Shown here one piece after another: positions 35,304 through 43,408 of a stretch of DNA of 56,004 nucleotides. Numbering within the stretch: position 1 is the stretch's first letter; every line of letters starts with the position of its first letter. The position numbers and the translations under genes are program-made. A model generated the notes under the pieces. The model was given only the letters and a program-made list of their open reading frames with translations. It did not search any database and was not told the origin of the DNA. The stretch covers positions 1-56,004 of the forward strand of contig RDXB01000036.1 in assembly GCA_004292515.1 (NCBI GenBank), written 5' to 3'. This DNA is from Oscillatoriales cyanobacterium (GTDB lineage Bacteria; Cyanobacteriota; Cyanobacteriia; CACIAM-69d).

Positions 35304-35316
35304 GCCTAGGGCTAGA

Positions 35317-36336
35317 TCAACGGGGAAACTGTCGGGACAATCGCTTGACCCGATCGGACACGGGCCAGCGCCACACGTCTTCAAACAGCCAAGCCAAATC
35401 CCGTTGGGTGGTCTGGCACAGGGCAATGATCCAGTTATCCACGGCTGCTTGGGTGCTGCGGGCATCGGGGCGATCGCGCACAGCGGCCCACAAGCGACGG
35501 GCAAAATCCGGATCATTAGGACTGTAGCGATCGCGAATTTCTAACAGCATGGCGGCCCACAGTTCCGGTGCGCCAATGCAAATTCGTTGCTCGGCGCAGA
35601 GGCGGTTGGCAGGGGCTTGACCCGATCGCAGGGTGTTCTGCCAAGTCAGGGTGCGATCGGCTTGATATCGCCACAAGAGTGATCGCAAATCTTGGCGGTA
35701 AATTTCAAAGGGCGTACCGTAAACCGATCCCGGCGTAATGTTCAACACATCTAGGGCTTCTAGGCGCATAAAGGCGGCGAAGCCTGTGCGGACAGTTTTA
35801 TTAGAATCTGGCTCCTGATAATCCAGCTTTTGGGTATAGGTCTTGAGCCAAAAATTGCGACCCAATTCATAAATCGGAAGGGTCTCAATTTCGCCAGTTT
35901 TTTGATAGGTTTCGTAGAGAACTTTGAAATAATCAATTTTTAGTTCGATGCCGGTGCTGCCAATGTAGCCACAGCCGCCGCCGCAGGTTTTGGCAACAAC
36001 GGCTAGGATGCCCCGGCGATCGCGCGTGGTGGCTGGATAGGGTGTGGGTTGGCCCGCCACGGCCTGCTCATAAAATTCATAGGCCCGATCGACCACGGCC
36101 AAAATCGGGTCGAGGCGCGATCGCTGCCAATCCCCATCGGGCAACAACCACACCAAATGTTCGCTTGGGTAAGGGTGCAACCGCAATTCCACGCGATCGA
36201 ACGTCGTGTAGGGAATCGGTTCTGGCAAGGGACTTTGGGCACTGACAGATCGCCCCAAACTGACTGCCAAGACCAGCCCCAAGCACCCAAATTTCAACCC
36301 GTCTCTAAACAGCGTCCAAGCGGCGAATCCAGCCAT
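35317..36336 (-). CDS. Secreted protein of unknown function
   Basis: The 339-residue protein has an N-terminal signal peptide (FRDGLKFGCLGLVLAVSLG, cleavage after VSAQ). I recognise no named domain. Visible features are a cysteine/glycine patch (KTCGGGCGYIGSTGIEL), a segment IYELGRNFWLKTY that sits where gluzincin-type peptidases carry HELGH but lacks both His residues, and paired cysteines RLCAEQRICIG. The last third is Trp/Arg rich (DLAWLFEDVWRWPVSDRV). It may be a degenerate or unusual peptidase-fold protein; this is conjecture. The start at 36336 overlaps the 3' end of the oxygenase gene by 32 bases, so the two are probably translated from one mRNA. Confidence 0.68.
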   Translation of the reverse strand: MAGFAAWTLFRDGLKFGCLGLVLAVSLGRSVSAQSPLPEPIPYTTFDRVELRLHPYPSEHLVWLLPDGDWQRSRLDPILAVVDRAYEFYEQAVAGQPTPYPATTRDRRGILAVVAKTCGGGCGYIGSTGIELKIDYFKVLYETYQKTGEIETLPIYELGRNFWLKTYTQKLDYQEPDSNKTVRTGFAAFMRLEALDVLNITPGSVYGTPFEIYRQDLRSLLWRYQADRTLTWQNTLRSGQAPANRLCAEQRICIGAPELWAAMLLEIRDRYSPNDPDFARRLWAAVRDRPDARSTQAAVDNWIIALCQTTQRDLAWLFEDVWRWPVSDRVKRLSRQFPR

Positions 36337-37210
36337 TGAGTGTAAAGCGACTATCGGCAAATTGCTGGGAGGGACAGCGCACGGGCAGCACTTCATGCTT
36401 GCAGCGACTATCAAAAAAGACGATCCGATTGTTGAGTGGCTCCACTATGTGGGAGCGATCAGACTCCGTTACCATGGAGCCATTCAGATCGGTTTCATAG
36501 AGCCGCAATTCTCCCCCCGAAAACTGCTTGGGTTCCTGATAGAAATAGTAGACATAGGTTAAGACCCGCGTGATTGTTTCCGGGCTGCCAGAATCGTTGT
36601 GGATTTTGTAGAAACAGCCATCGTTGTGGGCCGTTAGTTGCATTTCCACTTGACCCGGCGTGAACCGAGGTACTCTCAGTTGCTCCACCACAACCGGCAT
36701 GATCGCCAAAATTCGCTGGCGCAGCAGTTCGTAAAGATCGGGATAGAGGGTGGCGTACAAAATACTCGATCGCCGATAGTCCGCCGCATTGGTCGTGGTT
36801 TTCGATCCCACAAACTGGTCTGCCCGGGTGAGGGCCACCTGCAATGCTGCTTGGTGCTCTTCGGGACTCAAAAACTGGTCGATTTGGTAGACCTGGGGAA
36901 TCAGCAGCGGGGCCAAGGGTGCAGGCTGGGGGAGATGGGCCGGCCGATCTCCCCGAATCACCGTGGCCGATCGCGCCTGGAGTTCCGCCACCTGGGTTGC
37001 AGCCGGTGCGGGCAGTTGCACCAACGGCATCTTGTGGGTCAGCTCCAACACCCGCAAGGCCAAGCTGGCGCGATCGCTCAAGGGCAGCTCCGGCGAGCCT
37101 AGGGCTTCGCTGAGAGTAGCCACGGCCCGATCGAGCAGGTCGATCGTGCCTTCGGCCAAGGGTGCGAGACCGGCAACGGAGTTGCCCCAATCATCATCAA
37201 CGCGATTCAC
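36305..37210 (-). CDS. 2-oxoglutarate/Fe(II)-dependent oxygenase (prolyl-4-hydroxylase-like)
   Basis: This 301-residue protein has an N-terminal helical region (1-100) and a double-stranded beta-helix oxygenase domain (105-300). Iron ligands are visible as HND (FYKIHNDSGSPE) and a distal His in FDSRCKHEVLPV. The 2-oxoglutarate-binding Arg is in DSRFTLNGWIRR, and FSGGELRLYE is the usual intervening strand. Related enzymes hydroxylate prolines in proteins or small molecules; the substrate is unknown. It lies upstream of the secreted unknown gene, with overlapping ends, which makes that protein a possible partner or substrate. Confidence 0.86.
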   Translation of the reverse strand: MNRVDDDWGNSVAGLAPLAEGTIDLLDRAVATLSEALGSPELPLSDRASLALRVLELTHKMPLVQLPAPAATQVAELQARSATVIRGDRPAHLPQPAPLAPLLIPQVYQIDQFLSPEEHQAALQVALTRADQFVGSKTTTNAADYRRSSILYATLYPDLYELLRQRILAIMPVVVEQLRVPRFTPGQVEMQLTAHNDGCFYKIHNDSGSPETITRVLTYVYYFYQEPKQFSGGELRLYETDLNGSMVTESDRSHIVEPLNNRIVFFDSRCKHEVLPVRCPSQQFADSRFTLNGWIRRLDAV

Positions 37211-37294
37211 AGGAGTAGGCCGAGAAACAACCAGAACGGCTCGCCCAAACCGGCAAGCTGTTTCTGTCTTATCACGCGGCTGAGGGGAGTGGCA

Positions 37295-37942
37295 TTAGGT
37301 CGAGGGCAGCGATCGCAACCGTTCATCCAAGTAGCCGCGATCGGCCAGGCTGTGGAACAGGGGCCCCCGATCGCTCATCTCCACCACGTTCAGCCCCGCC
37401 ACGGGCAGGGAGAAGCGATCGCGGTAGCGTCCCACATCAATGCCCATCAACACACACAGCAAAATCCGAATCGTCGCCTTGTGGGACACCAACAACACCG
37501 AGCCGTTTGGATGCCGCCGCTCCACTTCGTCCAACACCAACGACGCCCGCCGGGCAATATCCACGCCCCGCTCGCCGCCCGTTGGCGCATTCCAAGCCGG
37601 ATCGGTCAGCCAGCGCACATAGTCATCGTGATAGATCCGATCGACCTCGCGCGGGTGTAACCCTTCCCATTTGCCATAGGCAATTTCTCGCAGACCGTCC
37701 CGTAACTGCATCGGCAATCCCGTCGCTTCACAGAGGGGCTTGGCCGTTTGAATCGCTCGCCGCAAGGGACTCGTATAAATGGCTGTCCACTCGATCGCAG
37801 TGCCGTAAGTGACCGCAAATTTCTCGGCCATTTCATGTCCTTCTGGGGTCAAACCCGGATCGTTTTCGGGCGTTCCACAATAGCCTCCTGAAGCGCTATA
37901 GGCCGTTTGAGCGTGGCGAAGAAAAAACAGTTTGAGAGCCAT
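37295..37942 (-). CDS. Histidine phosphatase family protein (phosphoglycerate-mutase-like)
   Basis: The 215-residue branch-1 histidine phosphatase has FLRHAQTAYSASGGY with catalytic His near residue 10, TSPLRRAIQTA with a phosphate-binding Arg, REIAYGKWEG with the catalytic acid, and LLVSHKATIRILL with the second His. The set matches CobC/GpmB-like phosphatases, which act on a range of phosphate esters rather than as true mutases. It is separated by 84 bases from the oxygenase gene on the same strand. Confidence 0.9.
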   Translation of the reverse strand: MALKLFFLRHAQTAYSASGGYCGTPENDPGLTPEGHEMAEKFAVTYGTAIEWTAIYTSPLRRAIQTAKPLCEATGLPMQLRDGLREIAYGKWEGLHPREVDRIYHDDYVRWLTDPAWNAPTGGERGVDIARRASLVLDEVERRHPNGSVLLVSHKATIRILLCVLMGIDVGRYRDRFSLPVAGLNVVEMSDRGPLFHSLADRGYLDERLRSLPST

Positions 37943-38071
37943 GAGCAGTGTTGTCAGAGGCGCAGCAGGCGATCGCCTCGATCCTACGACTGAATCGCCA
38001 CGAAATCGAGCGATCGAAACTAGCGTCCTCGCTCTGCAGACCCGATTTCGCGAGCCTGTATCGCACGGCTA

Positions 38072-39289
38072 TCAGTCCCGATCCAACGGTAGCGGTAGCG
38101 CACTGAACTGACGATAAAACGCCACAAAGGCGTCGGCTGGCAAGGGACGACTGATTAAATACCCTTGCATTAAATAGCACTGATGCTCATATAAAAATTG
38201 CAGCTCTGATTGCTGTTCTACCCCTTCTGCCACCACGGAAAATCCCAGTTGTTCGGCCATCCGAATAATGGCGATGGTAATCGCGGCATTTTTGGCATTG
38301 GTGTGGATATTTTCAACAAAACAACGGTCAATCTTCAAAACATCAAACGAAAAATGTTGGAGATAGCCCAATGACGCATATCCCGTTCCAAAGTCATCGA
38401 TCGCAATGGAAACCCCCAATTGCTTGAGGGCTTTGAATTGCGTCAAGGTATGTTCCACATCCTCAACCAAGCAGCTTTCCGTCAACTCCAGCGTTAAGCG
38501 ACTGGGATCAACCTGAAGCTCCTCTAAAATTTGTTTTAGCCAAAGCACAAGTTGATGATCTTGAAGTTGGCGACTGGAAATATTAATTGAGATTTCTAGG
38601 GGTGGCAAGCCCGCCGCTTCCCACTGCTGAAGCTGTTGGCAGGCCTGTTGCAAAATCCACTCTCCCAGAGGAATGATGCTGCCAGTCGCTTCGGCAATCG
38701 GAACAAATTCAGCCGGAGAAATCATGCCCCGCTGGGGCGAGTTCCATCGCACCAGGGCTTCAACGCCCACAATTTGACCGGTTTTAAGATTGACCTGAGG
38801 CTGGTAAACCAGTTGAAATTCGTTGTTTGCTAAGGCGCTCAGAATATGATGATGTTCATCTGGTAGTAAGCGATCGCGATCGTGAGTCAGCTTTTGAATT
38901 CGATGCTGCAATATTTCCAGCACCCCAAAGAGTTCGATCGGGTCGAGGACTTGCGAGAGGTTGGTGTCCGTCAAAATTCCTTTGAGCTCCCCCTCATAGT
39001 CAATCACCACAATCCGGCGAACTTGATAGTCTTTCATGAGCTGTTGAGCCATTGCCAACGAATCATCAGGATGCACAAAAATCAGGGGATGACTCATCAC
39101 CTCTTGATCCCTGATCGATCGCATCGGGATTTCCAGTTGTTGGATTTGGACAATATCCCGTTCCGTCAAAATACCAACGGGTTTTTGTACGGCTCCATCG
39201 GAACTGACAATCACCACACAGCTAATTCGGTGCTTCGCCATCAGTCCTGCCACGTCAAAAACTGATGTTTCAGGTTGTGTCACCACCAT
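38072..39289 (-). CDS. CBS pair-EAL c-di-GMP phosphodiesterase, downstream part of a split gene
   Basis: The 405-residue product has two CBS domains (1-120; [20 protein letters not shown] and [18 protein letters not shown]) and an EAL domain (about 145-395). EAL motifs are intact: [52 protein letters not shown] and QGYLISRPL. It should therefore hydrolyse c-di-GMP to pGpG. Its ATG follows immediately, in the same frame, the TAG that ends the upstream CBS gene, and the protein text aligns across that TAG as one CBS repeat. The original gene was therefore a CBS4-EAL protein of about 560 residues. A GAGGTG lies about 12 bases before the ATG, so reinitiation is possible. Confidence 0.88.
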   Translation of the reverse strand: MVVTQPETSVFDVAGLMAKHRISCVVIVSSDGAVQKPVGILTERDIVQIQQLEIPMRSIRDQEVMSHPLIFVHPDDSLAMAQQLMKDYQVRRIVVIDYEGELKGILTDTNLSQVLDPIELFGVLEILQHRIQKLTHDRDRLLPDEHHHILSALANNEFQLVYQPQVNLKTGQIVGVEALVRWNSPQRGMISPAEFVPIAEATGSIIPLGEWILQQACQQLQQWEAAGLPPLEISINISSRQLQDHQLVLWLKQILEELQVDPSRLTLELTESCLVEDVEHTLTQFKALKQLGVSIAIDDFGTGYASLGYLQHFSFDVLKIDRCFVENIHTNAKNAAITIAIIRMAEQLGFSVVAEGVEQQSELQFLYEHQCYLMQGYLISRPLPADAFVAFYRQFSALPLPLDRD

Positions 39290-39751
39290 CTAACAGGTCA
39301 TCACCTCTTGCACCTCACGGAAGCGCAAAAAGTAGCCTAAATGCAAACTTTCTCGCAGGATTGACATGGTCACCAAGCCCAACACTTGTTGTTGACGATC
39401 AACAATGGGCAAATGACGAATCTGAGATCGCCGCATCAGGCTATACACCGAAAAAATATCCGTGAACCGTTCTTGATCCAAGGTAATGACGGGATAGGTC
39501 ATCACCTCTCGAATGGCCGTTTCTGGCCCGGTTGCATCGGACAGCGCTAGGCGAACAATATCGCGCTCGGTCAAAATCCCAATCACGGATGATTGATCTT
39601 GAACCAAAACACAGGTATGGGTGATGGATTTTTCATGTCCTGCCACTAACGAAATGGCTTGTTTCAAGGGTGCATCAGGTGGCAAAACCAGTGGGGGCTC
39701 GAGAGCAAGTGATGTATCCGTGAGATAGTCAACTTTGAACGAAAATGACAT
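39290..39751 (-). CDS. CBS-domain protein, upstream part of a split CBS4-EAL gene
   Basis: The 153-residue product holds one CBS pair: [38 protein letters not shown] and LMRRSQIRHLPIVDRQQQVLGLVT, a module that usually binds adenine nucleotides. It ends FREVQEVMTC at TAG 39290-39292, exactly where a further CBS repeat would begin (EVMT is the usual start), and the next codon in frame is the ATG of the EAL gene. A CAG-to-TAG change would account for the split. The ATG at 39751 has GGAG 11 bases before it; an earlier ATG at 39763 is less well placed. Confidence 0.82.
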   Translation of the reverse strand: MSFSFKVDYLTDTSLALEPPLVLPPDAPLKQAISLVAGHEKSITHTCVLVQDQSSVIGILTERDIVRLALSDATGPETAIREVMTYPVITLDQERFTDIFSVYSLMRRSQIRHLPIVDRQQQVLGLVTMSILRESLHLGYFLRFREVQEVMTC

Positions 39752-40357
39752 GAAAAATTGCACTCCAGGGTATGGTTCTGGATCCGCTAATATTGCTCAC
39801 AGCCCTGCCCAATCATGATCCAGAAGACCTTGAGCGCAACAATCGATTCTAAAGATCGATTCGTTTATTGGCTTGTTTGAGCCATGTCTAGTATCCGCAC
39901 CACGTCTAGTGATGACAATAGTTATATGTTACTGAATTATTCTTCAAAATCGACACCCATGTGAACTGCTGTTCGGAATTCAATTTTGCATTTCCCAGAC
40001 ATAGTTTGATCCAGCGATCGCGCAAACTATTGTCATTTGTGAAAATTTCGCAGAATGACTGCCAAAAAGAGGACTAATGAAGACCATTTCACTGCCAGGT
40101 TCAGTGAATCATTCGATGTTCCTCAGCATGCCCGGAAATCCCTAAGCGTCGATCAGGGATAGCGATCGATTACTGCAGATATCGGTTGGTCACGGATTCG
40201 GATGCTTGGTTTCTGTCCCATCCATCGCCCCAACAGAGTGCTAGCTGCCGCAAGAATCATGCGCGCACAAGCCCCCTAGTCCCTAAAATGAATAGGCATT
40301 TTGGGATGGGCTCCTGAGCATCCCGTCATTCTGAATCGTCATCACCGCCCCACCGCC
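39752..40357. promoter_or_regulatory. 606-bp divergent region between the CBS gene and lysS
   Basis: No gene is seen. It must carry the promoters of the CBS-EAL unit (-) and lysS (+). CAATCGATTCTAAAGATCGATTCG near 39840-39863 is a local near-palindrome, and 39900-39960 is AT-rich. No T-box, riboswitch or tRNA-like fold for lysS regulation was recognised. Confidence 0.4.
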
Positions 40358-41971
40358 ATGAGTTTCTGGGCAGATAAAATCGCCGCCGACGCACAAGGTC
40401 CACAGATCGTTAACGACTCCAAAACGCCATCCGGGCGCGTTCACGTCGGCTCTTTGCGAGGAGTCGTGATTCACGACACGATCTACCGCGCGCTCAAACA
40501 GGCCGGCAAACCCGTGAAATTCATTTACGGCGTGGATGACTACGACGCACTCGACACCGTGCCGCGCTACTTGGATCGCGCCCAATTCGAGCGCTATTTG
40601 GGTTGGCCCCTCTGCAATGTGCCCTCACCGGACGACACCGCGCCGGGCGATCGCGCCAGTGACTATGCCAAATATTTCATGGGCGAGTTTCTGGATGTGT
40701 TCGAGTATTTGGGGGTGCGCCCCGAAATTTATTACCTGCGGGATTTGTATCGATCGGGTCGGCTGAATCCGGCGATCGATCGCTTCCTGCAAAATGCTCA
40801 TTTGGTGCGCGAAGCCTATAAAGAAGTCAGCAAGGCCGATCGCCCCAGCAACTGGTATCCCTTCCAGGTGATTTGCGAGCATTGCGGCAAAATTGCCACC
40901 ACCCAAGTTACCGACTATCAAGATGGCAAGGTGTTCTACACCTGCGATCCCAACGCCACGGACTACACCCAAGGCTGCGGCCATTCCGGCTGGGTGTCGC
41001 CCTTTGATGGCAATGGCAAACTGCCTTGGAAAGTGGAGTGGGTAGCCAAGTGGGAATTGCTGGGTGTGACGATCGAGCTAGCCGGCAAAGACCACTCCCA
41101 AAAAGGTGGATCGCGCGATGTGGCCAATGCGATTTCCCGTAAGGTTTTGGGTCAGCAACCGCCCTTCCATTCGCCCTACGAATTCATTTTGGTCAATGGC
41201 ACGAAAATGAGTTCTTCCAAGGGGATCGGCTCCAGCGCCCGCGAAATCGCGGATTTGTTGCCGCCCCAGTTGCTGCGCTTCTTGATGTTGCGCACGCCAC
41301 CCCGCACGGCCATTAACTTTGCGCCGAACTACGAAAGCATCACGCGCGTGTTTCGCGATTACGACAACTTGATCGACAAATATCGTCGGGAAACGATCGC
41401 CAATGGAGGCAACCCACCGGAGCTGAATGAAGACTGGATGGCGCTGTTTTATGCTCAGTTAGACGGAGAGATTCAGCCCTATCAACCCTTTGAATTGAGC
41501 ACGACCATTTCCCTGTTGCAAGTGCCCCATTTGGACGTGGAACAGGAAGTTGCCGATCGGGCGACCGAACCAATGACGGACTATGACTGGCAAATCGCCC
41601 GCGAACGGATTACGGCTGCCCAAAAGTGGCTGAATGACTACGCGGATGAAGAAGAAAAGTTGGTGTTGTATTTGGATACGATTCCCGATCGCGCCAATCA
41701 ACTGTCGCCGGAGCAAACCAATTATGTCGAAGCGCTGCTAAAATCCCTGGCCACGGTTGAGGGTTGGGATGGCGAATCCCTGCAAACAACCCTGTTTGCC
41801 ACGGCGCGGGAGTTGGATTTAAAAATGCCGGTGGCGTTTTCGGCCATCTACTTCGCCTTTTTGAATAAGGAGCGGGGGCCAAAAGCGGGGCCGCTGCTGT
41901 CTTATCTGGATCGGCAAATGGTGCTCGATCGCCTACAAGCGGTGTTGGAGCTAAATCGCACACCCGTCTAA
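40358..41971 (+). CDS. lysS: Class I lysyl-tRNA synthetase
   Basis: This 537-residue aminoacyl-tRNA synthetase has the class I fold: KTPSGRVHVGSLRG contains the HIGH-type signature (HVGS), and KMSSSKG is the KMSKS loop. A zinc-knuckle-like insertion (CEHCGKIATT ... CGHSGWVSPF) is present. FIYGVDDYDALD is a hallmark of class I LysRS, typical of archaea and a minority of bacteria. It charges tRNA-Lys with lysine. ATG 40358 gives the usual MSFWADKIA start; the frame continues 19 codons further upstream without support. It stands alone. Most cyanobacteria are expected to use the unrelated class II enzyme, so its presence is notable. Confidence 0.93.
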   Translation: MSFWADKIAADAQGPQIVNDSKTPSGRVHVGSLRGVVIHDTIYRALKQAGKPVKFIYGVDDYDALDTVPRYLDRAQFERYLGWPLCNVPSPDDTAPGDRASDYAKYFMGEFLDVFEYLGVRPEIYYLRDLYRSGRLNPAIDRFLQNAHLVREAYKEVSKADRPSNWYPFQVICEHCGKIATTQVTDYQDGKVFYTCDPNATDYTQGCGHSGWVSPFDGNGKLPWKVEWVAKWELLGVTIELAGKDHSQKGGSRDVANAISRKVLGQQPPFHSPYEFILVNGTKMSSSKGIGSSAREIADLLPPQLLRFLMLRTPPRTAINFAPNYESITRVFRDYDNLIDKYRRETIANGGNPPELNEDWMALFYAQLDGEIQPYQPFELSTTISLLQVPHLDVEQEVADRATEPMTDYDWQIARERITAAQKWLNDYADEEEKLVLYLDTIPDRANQLSPEQTNYVEALLKSLATVEGWDGESLQTTLFATARELDLKMPVAFSAIYFAFLNKERGPKAGPLLSYLDRQMVLDRLQAVLELNRTPV

Positions 41972-42010
41972 CTGAAGTTGGGCTGCCCAGCTCGATGCCA
42001 AATGGCGGAC

Positions 42011-42297
42011 GGCTGGTGGCAAATCGCCTGAAACCCTGCTTGCACCATCACGAGATCGTCGGGGGCAAGGGGCCTAAGGCCTGTCATCAATTAGCCTGAA
42101 ACCCTGATGCTGCTGTTAACAGATCGTGGGGTAGCAAGGGGCTTAAGCCCCTTGTTACGACGATTGAGGCGCAGGAAATCGACGGTTTCAGACTCACTCC
42201 GAGAAATGATGAAAGCCCCTAAGTCCCTTGTCTAGTGTGGCTGGGGCATGGGAAATCAACCGCTTTGGGTTGGTGCTCGGAAATGGCGATCGCGCCC
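42011..42297. mobile_element. Nested pair of type 2 miniature elements
   Basis: The inner element (42078-42218, 141 bp; GGCCTGTCATCAATTA to AAATGATGAAAGCC) has CAAGGGGCTTAAGCCCCTTG at 42135-42154 and is flanked by CCTAAG on both sides (42073-42078 and 42218-42223). Around it lies an older copy of the same family. Its left part is 42011-42077 (GGCTGGTGGCAAATCGCCTG and following) and its right part runs from 42219 to about 42297. The insertion split the older copy's own central palindrome, whose halves read CAAGGGGCCTAAG and CCTAAGTCCCTTG. Confidence 0.78.
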
Positions 42298-42470
42298 AAA
42301 CCCAGGTTGTCGAGCGACCTGTCAATCGCCCAATGAATCGCCTGATCAACACTTCGATCAGCACCCCGATCAGCACCTCGATCAGCAGCGATCGGGAAAG
42401 TTCGGTCGGCAACGCATAATAGAGGTCGTTCCGGGCCCGATTCTTTCTGCTGTTTCGTTGCTGGCGTTCC

Positions 42471-43232
42471 ATGCTCGATCGTTTTTCCCCTGTTTCCCTG
42501 GTGCCGTCTGCCGTTGGCTCTCAGGCTCGCTCATCCTCGACTGGCCTGCGGTTGCTAGGGTTGGCGATCGGCTTGGTGCTAGCCAGTTGCAGCGGCTCGG
42601 CCGTCGAAACCACCAGCCAGCCCTCAGCCCAAGCCGGGGCGTTGCCGTTGCCTAACGTGCCGCCTGCGGCGATGCTGCCTAGCCCCAGTCCCAGCCCCAG
42701 TGATGTGAAATCATTGCTGAAGACTTGGCCGCGCTATGAATCGCCCCAGGCGGGTTTTGCGGTGGCTTTTCCCGCCAAGCCCCAAGAGGAAACCAGCCGC
42801 GTGCCGACGGAAGTGGGGCCGGCGGAGGTGATTTTGCTGCGCTACCAGGATCGGGCGGCCAAGCGCTTTTATCTATTTGCCCACAACCGGTTTCCGGTGC
42901 CTGCGGGCGCTGGGTTAAATGTCGATCGCGCCTTGGATGCCAGTCGAGACAGCATCGCGAAGGGCATTGCTGCCAAAGTCGCATCCGAAAAGCCCCTCCA
43001 GCAAAGTGGCTACCGCGGCCGGGACTTGGAAATGGTGCGATCGGGCGGGTTTGCAGCTCGGGTGCGGATCTTCTATGCCAATGGCATTTGGTATCGGGCG
43101 ATCGTGGCCGCTGAAGATGGCAACCTGCAAGCGCCCCAAGTTCGGGCTTTTTTCGAGTCAATTCAACTGATGTCACCCGGCGAAGCTCGTAAGAGCAATC
43201 CAGCCCCCCCGCAGCCGTCGCCCCGTCCCTAA
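42471..43232 (+). CDS. Lipoprotein of unknown function
   Basis: The 253-residue protein has a lipoprotein signal (RLLGLAIGLVLASCSG, Cys about residue 40). A Pro/Ser/Gln-rich linker follows (to about 75), then a compact domain of about 160 residues beginning WPRYESPQAGFAVAFPAKP. This pattern (a short beta domain starting YxSPxxGFxVxFPxxPxE) recurs in unnamed cyanobacterial envelope proteins of the PsbP-like or DUF1795-like kind; I cannot assign a function. The C-terminus is Pro-rich. A short tandem repeat of GATCAGCACC units lies about 90 bases upstream. Confidence 0.75.
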   Translation: MLDRFSPVSLVPSAVGSQARSSSTGLRLLGLAIGLVLASCSGSAVETTSQPSAQAGALPLPNVPPAAMLPSPSPSPSDVKSLLKTWPRYESPQAGFAVAFPAKPQEETSRVPTEVGPAEVILLRYQDRAAKRFYLFAHNRFPVPAGAGLNVDRALDASRDSIAKGIAAKVASEKPLQQSGYRGRDLEMVRSGGFAARVRIFYANGIWYRAIVAAEDGNLQAPQVRAFFESIQLMSPGEARKSNPAPPQPSPRP

Positions 43233-43408
43233 GCGCGATCGCTTGTGGCCACAGCCGTCGATGGGACTAGAGACCGATGCCAAAATGGGAGCGAACCGAG
43301 CGATCGCGCTGCCGTCCAATCCTGCCGTTGTTCGGGATCAACCATCACTCTCGATCGCCGATGTTGGGCATCCTCTCCCTGCAATGAACTGTGTATGAAG
43401 CACGCCGT

